A stretch of 64,000 nt of DNA from AWTP1-13 sp963814055 (GTDB taxonomy: Bacteria > Pseudomonadota > Alphaproteobacteria > Rhizobiales > Hyphomicrobiaceae): NCBI GenBank assembly GCA_963814055.1, contig CAWFBJ010000001.1, positions 372,001-436,000 on the forward strand. Direction: 5' to 3'. A program made the position numbers and the translations under genes. A model generated the notes under the pieces. It was not told where the DNA came from. It was given only the letters and a program-made list of their open reading frames with translations, and searched no databases. Below are positions 46,220 through 53,888 of this stretch, one piece after another (positions within the stretch are counted from its first letter, which is position 1; each line of letters begins with the position of its first letter).

Positions 46220-47860
46220 ATGGATCACGAAATGAACAAGCCGAACGTCGTCCTCATCCTCAACGACGACATGGGCTACTCCGACCTCGGCTGCTACGGC
46301 GGCGAGATCGAAACGCCCAACCTCGACCGGCTGGCGCGCGACGGCCTGCGCTTCTCGCAGTTCTACAACACGGCGCGCTGCAGCCCGTCGCGCGCGTCGA
46401 TGCTGACCGGCCTGCATCCGCACCAGACCGGCGTCGGCATCCTGACCTACGATTCCGGCCCGGAAGGCTATGCCGGCAACCTGAACAAGCGCTGCGTCAC
46501 CATTCCGCAGGCGCTCAAGGCCAACGGCTACAGGACCTACATGAGCGGCAAGTGGCACGTCGCGAGCAGCCTGACGAAGCCGACCGACACCTGGCCGCTG
46601 CAGCGCGGCTTCGACGAGTTCTTCGGCACCATCATCGGCGCCGGCAGCTTCTACGATCCCAACACGCTGACGCGCGGCAACGACAACATCGAGCACGAGG
46701 CCAAGGCCGACAGCAGCTTCTTCTACACCGACGCCATCAGCGACCAGGCCGTCGCCTACATCGACAAGCACCACCGCGAAGCACCGCGACACGCCGTTCT
46801 TCACCTACGTCGCCTACACCGCGCCGCACTGGCCGCTGCACGCGCACGACGAGGACATCGCCAAGTACAAGGGCCGGTTCGACAAGGGCTGGGACCGGCT
46901 GCGCGACGAGCGGCTCGACAAGCTGGTCGCGTGGGGCATCCTCGACACTGCCTGGAAGCTGAGCGATCGCGATCCGACCCAGCCGCCCTGGACCGAAGCC
47001 GAGCACAAGGCCTGGCTGCTGCGCTGCATGGAGGTCTATGCGGCGCAGATCGACCGCATGGACCAGGGAATCGGCCGCATCCTCGCCGCGCTGGAGAAGA
47101 ACGGCCAGCTGGACAACACCCTCGTCATCTTCCTGGCCGACAACGGCGCCTGCGCCGAGGACATTCCCGAAGGACGTGACGATCGACGAGCTGGTCAACA
47201 AGCTGATGATCGCCAAGTCGCACACGCGCACGCGGCGAGCCTGTGCACTTCGGCAACGATCCAGGGCGCATGCCGGGGCCGGAGAACACCTACCAGAGCT
47301 ACGGCACGGCCTGGGCCAATCTCTCCAACACGCCGTTCCGCCTCTACAAGCACTGGATCCACGAGGGCGGCATCTCGACGCCGCTGATCGTGCATTGGCC
47401 CGAAGGCATCACGGACAAGGGCGCGATCCGGCACGCGCCGGGCTACCTGCCCGACATCATGGCGACCATCCTCGACGTGACCGGCACGCCCTATCCGCAA
47501 GACTGGGACGGCCAGCCGATCGAGCCGCTCGAGGGCAAATCGCTGGCGCCGGTGTTCGAGCGCGACGGTCTCGAGCGGCCGGCCGATGTTCTGGGAGCAC
47601 GAAGGCAATGCGGCGGTGCGCATCGGCAAGTGGAAGCTCGTGCGCAACTATCCCGTCCGCCTGGGAGCTGTACGACATGGAGGCGGATCGCACCGAGCTG
47701 CACGACCTCGCGGCGACCGCATCCCGAGCGGGTCGCGGACATGGCGCGGCAGTACGAGGCCTGGGCGAAGCGCTGCGGCGTGATCGATCGCGAGAAGATC
47801 ATCGCGCTGATGGCGAGCCAGGGCGTGACCCGCGCGTTCTGGGAGAAACCGCAGACCTGA
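46220..47860 (+). CDS. Type I sulfatase (arylsulfatase family), six frame breaks
   Basis: A sulfatase of about 545 aa. Metal-binding NVVLILNDDMGYSDLGCYGG is near the start. The modification signature CSPSRASMLTG has Cys54, which must be converted to formylglycine. IFLADNGACAED, the PLIVHWPEG strand and the C-terminal MFWEHEGNAAVRIGKWKLV segment follow. Frames are rejoined by removing single bases near 46779, 47170, 47232, 47583, 47653 and 47718. It hydrolyses a sulfate ester; the preceding importer and following FGE suggest uptake and desulfation of a sulfated carbohydrate or similar. No signal peptide is seen, so it acts in the cytoplasm. Confidence 0.85.
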
Positions 47861-47868
47861 GGCGTGCC

Positions 47869-48804
47869 GTGGCCGCGTGTTGCGTTCCATCCCAGCCCGA
47901 CAGCAGACCGCGCGAGGACGCTCAGCACGCGACGGCGCTCGCGCGTGCGAGCGACGCGGCGACGCGTCTCGTTTCGATCGGGGCCTGCACGTTCGGCATG
48001 GGCAACGCGTCGGCCGACGCCGTCGCGGCGGACGGTGAAGGGCCGGTGCGCCGCGTCTCCCTCGCCGGTTTCGCCATAGCACCGGCCGCCGTCACCAACC
48101 GCGAGTTCAGCGATTTCGTACGTGCCACACGCTACGTGACCGAGGCCGAGCGCTGCGGCGAGTCCTTCGTCTTCTATCTCCAGGTGCCGGCGGGCCGGAG
48201 ACAGCAGGCGCGGCAGGTGGCGGAGGGCCTGCCCTGGTGGCTGCCGGTGGCCGACGCATCGTGGCAGCGGCCGGAGGGCCCCGGCTCGCATATCTACGAG
48301 CGATTGGACCATCCCGTGGTGCACGTGTCGTGGAACGACGCGACTGCCTATTGTGCCTGGGCTGGCGTGCGCCTGCCGACCGAAGCCGAATGGGAGTGCG
48401 CCGCGCGCGGCGGGCTGGAGGGCCGGCGCTTCGCATGGGGCGACGATCTCCTGCAGAACGGGACACCCCGGTGCAACGTGTGGCGCGGATCGTTTCCGAA
48501 CGCGCCCGCGGACGGCTGGCAGCCGGCGCCTGTACCGGTCTCAGCCGGCGAACCCAACGAATTTGGACTTTTCAATGCCTGCGGCAATGTCTGGGAATGG
48601 TGCGAAGACTGGTTCAGCCCCAGCTACCATCGGGAGACGGTAAGCGAGAACCCGAAGTTCAGCCGTGCAACAGGCCGCCGGTCGATGCGGGGCGGCTCAT
48701 TCCTCTGCCACGACTCCTACTGCAACCGCTATCGCGTCGCCGCCCGCAGCTCCAACACGCCGCAGAGCGCGTCGAGCAACCTCGGCTTTCGCGTCGCGCG
48801 GTAG
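47869..48804 (+). CDS. Formylglycine-generating enzyme (sulfatase activator)
   Basis: About 311 aa from the GTG at 47869, 8 bp after the sulfatase stop. The FGE fold is complete: LVSIGACTFGMGN, AVTNREFSDFVRATRYVTEA, HPVVHVSWNDATAYCAWAGV, RLPTEAEWECAARGG, NVWEWCEDWF and RGGSFLCHDSYCNRYRVAAR. Cys280 and Cys285 match the copper-binding active-site pair of aerobic FGE. It oxidises Cys54 of the upstream sulfatase to formylglycine. The gene is intact, in contrast with its four upstream neighbours. Confidence 0.93.
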   Translation: MAACCVPSQPDSRPREDAQHATALARASDAATRLVSIGACTFGMGNASADAVAADGEGPVRRVSLAGFAIAPAAVTNREFSDFVRATRYVTEAERCGESFVFYLQVPAGRRQQARQVAEGLPWWLPVADASWQRPEGPGSHIYERLDHPVVHVSWNDATAYCAWAGVRLPTEAEWECAARGGLEGRRFAWGDDLLQNGTPRCNVWRGSFPNAPADGWQPAPVPVSAGEPNEFGLFNACGNVWEWCEDWFSPSYHRETVSENPKFSRATGRRSMRGGSFLCHDSYCNRYRVAARSSNTPQSASSNLGFRVAR

Positions 48805-48936
48805 GCAGCCGGCGGCATCGCGGCGTGGGCCGTTAACGAATCGTTATCACTTTGAATGGTCGAGGCAATTTTATGAAATTGCGGAACCGGCGTGGCCGGA
48901 ACGTGTTTAGTGTGCGTAGGCAGCGGATTTACGAAT

Positions 48937-49161
48937 ATGCACGAGAACAAGAAGGGCGTGAGGGCGCTGGGAACGGCGTTGCGCCAAAACCTCGACGTGA
49001 GCCAGGAGTTGCCGGCGGAGATGCTGATGCTGCTGTTGCGGCTGGCGCGCGCGGACATGGCGCCGCTTCCGCTCCCGGACGCGGAAAAGGCGTCGGGAAC
49101 CCGGAGTTTGGCCAGCGCATTAGTTGCCGAGCCAATCAACACGACGGAGTTCGCCCGGTGA
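48937..49161 (+). CDS. Small hypothetical protein
   Basis: A 74-aa product (MHENKKGVRALGTALRQNLD...) with an amphipathic helix around LPAEMLMLLLRLARADM. No family recognised; NepR was considered because of size and helix but its motif is not there. It is followed after 2 bp by another tiny ORF and then a terminator, so the two may form a short transcript. Confidence 0.45.
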   Translation: MHENKKGVRALGTALRQNLDVSQELPAEMLMLLLRLARADMAPLPLPDAEKASGTRSLASALVAEPINTTEFAR

Positions 49162-49163
49162 AA

Positions 49164-49283
49164 ATGCTCTCCCAGGATAAGAAGCACGCCAAGGTGACGC
49201 TGGAAGAGAAAGGCGTCGTGCGCGAAGAGATGCCGACGCCGGAGACCCCGCCGTTGCCGGTACCGCACCGGGGCAGTGCTTAG
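49164..49283 (+). CDS. Very small hypothetical protein
   Basis: A 39-aa ORF beginning MLSQDKKHAKVTLEEKG and ending in a Pro-rich tail (PTPETPPLPVPHRGSA). It begins directly after the preceding ORF and ends 25 bp before a strong terminator. The order suggests real translation, but nothing is known of its role. Confidence 0.35.
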   Translation: MLSQDKKHAKVTLEEKGVVREEMPTPETPPLPVPHRGSA

Positions 49284-49308
49284 CTCCGACAACGTTGAGC
49301 CCGACAGC

Positions 49309-49334
49309 AAGCCCCGCCTAAGCGGGGCTTTTTT
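49309..49334 (+). terminator. Rho-independent terminator
   Basis: AGCCCCGC-CTAA-GCGGGGCT followed by a run of T. The 8-bp GC-rich stem, 4-base loop and T tract are textbook. It ends transcription of the two small ORFs, and perhaps of the sulfatase operon upstream. Confidence 0.9.
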
Positions 49335-49472
49335 GATTCCTGAGCGCTGACGGATCATTGCCGCCGGCGGCGAACCGAGCGACGGTCCAGGCGTTGCCTT
49401 CACTCCGCCGTGAATCGGGATGCAGCATCGAGGGGCTGGCGCAACAGATTCTCACTCGCCACCAGGAAGCCC

Positions 49473-49982
49473 ATGGACATCGTCGCCAAGGCCAGCGCGT
49501 TCGCAGCCGACAAGCACGGCAAGCAGCGCCGCAAGTACGTCGACCAGCCCTATTTCAATCATCTCGCATCAGTCGTGCGGACGCTGCAGTCCGCCGGCAT
49601 CGACGATCCCACCGTCATCGCCGCTGCCTACCTCCACGATACGGTGGAGGACACCGATGCCACGATGCAGGACATCATTCGCGAGTTCGGCGCGGACGTC
49701 GCCGAGCTGGTCTACTGGCTCACCGATGGCGAGAAAGGCAATCGCGAGAGCCGCACTCTCATGTCGTCTTGGCGGCTGGCGCGCGCGCCCATCCAGGCCA
49801 AGCTCATCAAGTTCGCCGACATCATCGACAATACCACCAGCATCCGCGAACACGACCCGGCGTTCTTCAAGATCTTTGCCGCCGAGAAAATGGTTGTGCT
49901 CACGCGCATGCTGGAGATCGAGGGCAGCACTCTCGCAGGCCACGCGCTGTTCAAGCGCGCCTGGACTTCCGCGACGCCGTAG
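49473..49982 (+). CDS. HD-domain phosphohydrolase (MESH1/SpoT-hydrolase-like)
   Basis: A 169-aa single-domain HD protein. The metal and substrate residues line up with the (p)ppGpp hydrolase domain of Rel/Spo and with MESH1: His30 in YFNHLASVV, His55-Asp56 and Glu59-Asp60 in AAYLHDTVEDTD, and Asp116/Asn120 in KFADIIDN. GGAAG precedes the ATG. No synthetase domain is present. It is convergent with the SLATT gene, with only 23 bp between the two stops. It could degrade a signal nucleotide used by the patatin-SLOG-SLATT operon, or be an unrelated small alarmone hydrolase. Confidence 0.87.
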   Translation: MDIVAKASAFAADKHGKQRRKYVDQPYFNHLASVVRTLQSAGIDDPTVIAAAYLHDTVEDTDATMQDIIREFGADVAELVYWLTDGEKGNRESRTLMSSWRLARAPIQAKLIKFADIIDNTTSIREHDPAFFKIFAAEKMVVLTRMLEIEGSTLAGHALFKRAWTSATP

Positions 49983-50005
49983 CTCGTCCCGGCGCCGACT
50001 GCTGC

Positions 50006-51049
50006 TCACCTGATAGCCGAGTGAACGAGCCTGTCGGGAACACGCTCGCGCGCGCTGAGCAGAATCCATTCCCTGTGTTCGGAGGAGATCTGCCCGTGCA
50101 CGCGGTGGATGAACGCCAGCACCTCGTCCGCATTGCCGGCCTGCGCTGCCTGGCGCGCCTGCAGCAGGCCGGTGTCGGTCAGGAAATCGAGGTTGTCGGC
50201 GGTCGTCAGGAAGCGCGACGCGTTGCGCTCGTCGAGGTCCATCAGGCTGCGCGCCACGCCAAGCCCGTACAGCCCCGAAGCTATGGTGCCCAGGCCGAGT
50301 GCCAGCCGGTTGGCCTGCGGTCCCGCCAAGCCGGAAAACCATTGCAGCATCCACCCGGGCACGGCCGCGCCCCACGCCGCGGCGATGTGGAGCGCTGCAA
50401 TGGCGCCGATGCCGATCGACACGACAGTGACCAGCAGGCTGACGCTCAGCCACCGGTTGTTGCGCCAGGCGGCCGCGCGATGCTGGGCGCCGCGCCCGTG
50501 ATAATACCGTCGCTGGACCTCGAGCTGGTAGCGGCGGAAATACTCGAGCTTGAGGGGCAGCAGGTCGAGCTCGCCCTCACGCGCCGTCTCGTTGGCCCGG
50601 CCGACTTCCTCAAACAGCGCGATGCGTGCAATCTCCGCCTCGGCGCGCTTCTTCATCCAGGCATCGAACGGCGATCCGACGGCGAGCAGACGAGACGCCA
50701 GGAAGGCGACCACCAGCGCCAGCACCTGCACCGTCGAAGCCATGGCCGCCGGCGCGCCCCTCAGCCACGGCTCGATAGGCAGAAGGAAGAAGGCGCCGAC
50801 CAGCGTTGCAACGGTCGTGGCATACAGACCGAGGCGGCCAATGCGCTTGTATCGGCGCTGAGCGACCACGGCAGCCGCGTCCGCCGTCCGATACCTCGCC
50901 ACGATGTCCTTGAGTTCGGCGCGTTCGAGCACGCGCTTGAGCGCACCCGCCTCGGCCGGGAGAGGGCCGGCATGAAGCTCGGGCCGAAGCTGCCAGTCCG
51001 ATGCCTGATCGTCCCGGCCAATGGCGGCCTCCGCAGTACTGCCCGGCAT
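50006..51049 (-). CDS. SLATT-type membrane effector protein
   Basis: About 347 aa from the ATG at 51049 (GGAG at good spacing); a start at 51112 would overlap the SLOG gene. Two hydrophobic pairs are seen, at about 71-91/102-124 and about 204-236/251-270. Each is followed by long helices rich in Arg, Glu and Tyr (YRRYQLE-like FRRYQLEVQRRYY). This 2TM-plus-helix layout is that of SLATT (SMODS- and SLOG-associating 2TM effector) domains, here probably two in tandem. SLATT proteins are predicted pore formers triggered by nucleotide signals. It is third in the operon after patatin and SLOG. Confidence 0.75.
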   Translation of the reverse strand: MPGSTAEAAIGRDDQASDWQLRPELHAGPLPAEAGALKRVLERAELKDIVARYRTADAAAVVAQRRYKRIGRLGLYATTVATLVGAFFLLPIEPWLRGAPAAMASTVQVLALVVAFLASRLLAVGSPFDAWMKKRAEAEIARIALFEEVGRANETAREGELDLLPLKLEYFRRYQLEVQRRYYHGRGAQHRAAAWRNNRWLSVSLLVTVVSIGIGAIAALHIAAAWGAAVPGWMLQWFSGLAGPQANRLALGLGTIASGLYGLGVARSLMDLDERNASRFLTTADNLDFLTDTGLLQARQAAQAGNADEVLAFIHRVHGQISSEHREWILLSARERVPDRLVHSAIR

Positions 51050-51080
51050 GACCGCGTCTCCATTGCTCGACCAATCGACC

Positions 51081-51704
51081 TCAGGCCGCGGGCGTCCTCG
51101 AATTGCGCGCATTCGAGCGCTTCATGGCCCCGATGCCGTCTGGCGCGCGCAACCGGCGTGGAAGCTGCGCTTTCCTGGCATGCACCCAGATCACCGGGAT
51201 GCCCCTGGCGTGGGCCTGTTCGATGACGTCCACGGTCCCGCCCTTGCCGCGCGAGCCTTCGCCGTCCCAGACCGCAATCAGCACATCGCTCGACGCGACC
51301 AGCCTGCGCGCCACGGCATCGTATCCGTCCTCGGGTCTGCGGACGTGCGCGCCTTTCTTGGGCTCCTCCACCGCTTCGGAGGCAGCAAGCAGCGCACGGA
51401 ACTCGCCAACGGCAAACGGCTCTGGAAAGTCTGCTTCAAAGCGCGTGCGATGAAACGCCAGAATGGAACGCAGTGACCAGCCGCGCCCCAGCGCAGCAAA
51501 TGCAGCAAGCCTGTCGGCACCTTCGGCGATGCCGGAGAGCAGCACGAGCCGGCGTTCCGGATGAATTGCCTCGACCTCGGCCATGACCGTCGCCAGATCG
51601 CGCTTGATGCGGTCCCATTGGCTCTCGGGCATCCGGTTCGGACGATGGCCGGTGACGCCGACGCGCAGCGCTTTTGTTGTTTTCGCAGGCCGCTTGATGG
51701 TCAT
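51081..51704 (-). CDS. SLOG-family nucleotide-sensing protein
   Basis: A 207-aa Rossmann-like protein with the features of the SLOG superfamily: an opening strand with GVTGHR (about 16-21), LLSGIAEGADRLAA (55-68), VLIAVWDGEGSRGKGGT (141-157) and GIPVIWVHA (168-176). SLOG domains bind or process nucleotide-derived signals and accompany SLATT and other effectors. The start overlaps the patatin stop by 4 bp (ATGA), indicating coupled translation. Close relatives outside conflict systems exist (LOG/DprA-like), but the operon favours the sensor role. Confidence 0.8.
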   Translation of the reverse strand: MTIKRPAKTTKALRVGVTGHRPNRMPESQWDRIKRDLATVMAEVEAIHPERRLVLLSGIAEGADRLAAFAALGRGWSLRSILAFHRTRFEADFPEPFAVGEFRALLAASEAVEEPKKGAHVRRPEDGYDAVARRLVASSDVLIAVWDGEGSRGKGGTVDVIEQAHARGIPVIWVHARKAQLPRRLRAPDGIGAMKRSNARNSRTPAA

Positions 51705-52900
51705 GCTGGATCGAACGCGTTGGGAAAATCGTCGGGCGTGACCTGCGCCCTGGCGCAGATCTCCCCCACTTTATACATGCTGCCCATGAGGTCCGGCCGG
51801 TCGAGCTGTTGCAGGCCCTCGATGTATTCGGGGGTCAGCTCGCTGCCCAGTTCGGCACAATGGCTCGTCAGCCAGTCCTTCTCCATGCGCGCATCATAGC
51901 GGACGAATGAAATGAGCGGTTTGCTGGCGCCATCCTGGTCGGGAAAACTCAGCAACTCGCCTGTCATATCCTTGAGTTCGGAATTGATCTCCCACCGGCG
52001 CCTGGGGGCAGACAGCCATTGCAACAGCGTAAGGGTGAGCACATCGGCGTCGTTGATCATGCCCTGCAGGGCGCGCGCGGCAAACAGCTTGGAAATCCGT
52101 CGCGTCCAGAACCCCGGGTTGAGCCGCATCCGGCAGCTGCCGGTCCCGACAGACACAAGCAGAAGGTTGCCGGCGCCGAGGGACCACTGGAAGCCATAGG
52201 CCTTGATGCTCGCCAGCATCAGCAGCATGAGGGCCGGATTGTTGTAGGGCGACACGCCGCCGTCGATGAACACGCCATGCTTGTCCTTGATGTCGCGCCG
52301 GTCCTTGTGGACCATCCGCAGACGCTTTGGCGCAAAATACGATGGCGCTGCTGCACTGGCACACACCAGGTCGGCAAGCCGGTAGTTGCGATTGCCGAGA
52401 AAGGAGCGATCGTCCGGATCGTTCCAGTAGGCGGACTTGGGATTGTTGGACAGGACCCAGGGACTGCCCGTGTCCACGCGCTTGGCGATGATGGCAAAGC
52501 CGGTCTTGAGGTCGGCCGTCTCCAAGGTGCGATCCTTGAGAACGGCACGCGCGCGCTTCTTCAGTCCGCGCGAGGAGAAGCGGGGGCCAAGCAGCGAGAA
52601 GCCGAACCAGGGCGCGCGAAAGATTGCCGGCGCCCACTCCAGGTACATCTTCTTGATGTCGGCGACCGGATAGCCGAGCGCAATCAGCGTCGCCAGCAGC
52701 GACCCAGTCGACGTGCCGCCGACAAGGTCGAAGTAGTCGCAGAGCCGGAAGTCGTTGCCGCGGCCGGTGCGCTCCTTGAGCAGGGTCTCCATCTTCTCGA
52801 GGAATGCAATGCTGACAATGCCCTTGACGCCACCGCCATCGAGCGCGAGCACCCGCTTCACGCCGGGCGCGAACAGGTGCTCTTCAAGCGTTGGCGCCAC
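51701..52900 (-). CDS. Patatin-like phospholipase (first gene of the SLOG-SLATT operon)
   Basis: A 399-aa cytosolic patatin. The oxyanion loop DGGGVKG is at about 21-27, the nucleophile elbow GTSTG at 62-66 with Ser64, and DGG at 213-215 with Asp213, so the catalytic dyad is intact. It matches the compact bacterial patatins similar to CapV/CapE, which are cyclic-nucleotide-activated phospholipases of CBASS. No CD-NTase gene is nearby. Instead the next genes encode SLOG and SLATT proteins. Its likely role is membrane degradation when the system is triggered. Confidence 0.92.
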   Translation of the reverse strand: MAPTLEEHLFAPGVKRVLALDGGGVKGIVSIAFLEKMETLLKERTGRGNDFRLCDYFDLVGGTSTGSLLATLIALGYPVADIKKMYLEWAPAIFRAPWFGFSLLGPRFSSRGLKKRARAVLKDRTLETADLKTGFAIIAKRVDTGSPWVLSNNPKSAYWNDPDDRSFLGNRNYRLADLVCASAAAPSYFAPKRLRMVHKDRRDIKDKHGVFIDGGVSPYNNPALMLLMLASIKAYGFQWSLGAGNLLLVSVGTGSCRMRLNPGFWTRRISKLFAARALQGMINDADVLTLTLLQWLSAPRRRWEINSELKDMTGELLSFPDQDGASKPLISFVRYDARMEKDWLTSHCAELGSELTPEYIEGLQQLDRPDLMGSMYKVGEICARAQVTPDDFPNAFDPA

Positions 52901-53001
52901 TGCGATCCCCCAGTACCCTGCATTCTGCCGTCAGCCTATACGCTTGCTCGACCAAACGTCCAGCCACGGCTCGTGCGGCAGGGTCTGTCCAACTCAGGAA
53001 A

Positions 53002-53100
53002 CGTCATTCCCGCCAAGCGAAGCGCCGAGCGGGAATCCAGCCACAACGGTTGCGCAAGTTTCTGGATTCCCGCTGTTCGCTGCGCTCCGCGGGAATGACG
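53002..53100. repeat. Intergenic palindromic repeat, copy 1
   Basis: Begins CGTCATTCCCGC and ends GCGGGAATGACG (perfect terminal inverted repeats). Two internal inverted segments are related (GCGGGAATCCAG and CTGGATTCCCGC). No ORF. This fold is typical of mobile intergenic palindromes found in proteobacteria. Confidence 0.85.
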
Positions 53101-53121
53101 AAAGGCTGGACCGGCGCGTAC

Positions 53122-53244
53122 CGTCATTCCCGCCAAGCGAAGCGCCGAGCGGGAATCCAGCCACAATGGTTGCGCAAGTTTCTGGATTCCCGCTGTTCGC
53201 TGCGTTTGCTTTGTGCGCGCCTTCGGCACGACGCGGGAATGACG
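53122..53244. repeat. Intergenic palindromic repeat, copy 2 (with extra right-side sequence)
   Basis: Nearly identical to copy 1 for the first 80 bases in the same orientation, ending GCGGGAATGACG. The last quarter holds about 25 extra bases before the right terminal repeat. It lies 21 bp after copy 1 and upstream of nothing obvious, between the patatin and ABC genes. Confidence 0.85.
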
Positions 53245-53267
53245 GCCTTGGCGCAGCCTGGAGAAGT

Positions 53268-53888
53268 TCAGCCCGGAGCCAGCACGCCCAGGTAGCTGCG
53301 GACGTCCGGGCTGGCCACGAGGGCCGCGTAGGTGCCATGCTCGGCAACCCGGCCACTACTGACGAACAGGAACCGCTCGCAGATCTCGCGCAGGATCTCC
53401 AGCTGATAGGCCGCCGTGGGATGCAGGCAAACGAACACCAGCCGCCCTTCGCCGCGCAGCTTGCGGAAGAAATCCAGCATGAAGCCGATGTAGCCGTCCT
53501 GGGTGTTGAACTGCGGCTCGTCGAACAGATGCACCATCGGGTATGAACTGCCCGCAGGCTCCAGCAGGAATGACGGCACTGTCTTGCTGAAGCGGCGCAC
53601 CTGGTAGGACTGGTGATAGTGGATGGCGAGGCGGTCGCGCTGGCGGTAGCGTACGCGTTGCATGTCCTGTCCGCCCACCACGATCCGGCCGGCCGACGGC
53701 ACGTTGGAGCCCGCGATCATTTCAAACAGCGTGGTCTTGCCGGCGCCGTTCGGCCCCATGACGCCGACGATCTCGGGTTTCGCGAACGCGTGGTCAACGT
53801 CGAGCTGGAACACCGGCGTGCGGTCCAGCAGGCCGCGGCGGTAGATCTTCGAGACGCGTTCGAGCGTGAGCAGAGGAGCCGATGTCAT
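53268..53888 (-). CDS. Extra ABC ATPase of the branched-chain-type importer, without signature motif
   Basis: A 206-aa ABC-type ATPase. Walker A is GPNGAGKTT (45-53), the Q-loop region is IHYHQSYQ, Walker B is MVHLFDEPQ and the H-switch histidine is in CLHPT. Between Q-loop and Walker B only about 30 residues occur and there is no LSGGQ-type signature. The helical subdomain is therefore severely shortened. It is the last gene of the operon, overlapping the LivF-like gene by 4 bp. It may not be able to form a normal ATP sandwich dimer. Confidence 0.8.
   Translation of the reverse strand: MTSAPLLTLERVSKIYRRGLLDRTPVFQLDVDHAFAKPEIVGVMGPNGAGKTTLFEMIAGSNVPSAGRIVVGGQDMQRVRYRQRDRLAIHYHQSYQVRRFSKTVPSFLLEPAGSSYPMVHLFDEPQFNTQDGYIGFMLDFFRKLRGEGRLVFVCLHPTAAYQLEILREICERFLFVSSGRVAEHGTYAALVASPDVRSYLGVLAPG

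Noticed and set aside
43405..47860. Importer and sulfatase genes as true pseudogenes
   Set aside because: All breaks are single-base insertions with intact motifs on both sides, while adjacent genes are clean; sequencing error is the simpler reading.
48937..49161. NepR anti-sigma factor
   Set aside because: The size fits, but the conserved NepR helix motifs (such as the G-x-x-L-R-x-x-Y-D block) are absent and no PhyR or EcfG gene is nearby.
53002..53244. CRISPR array
   Set aside because: There are only two copies, each a palindrome of about 100 bp, with no regular spacers and no cas genes.
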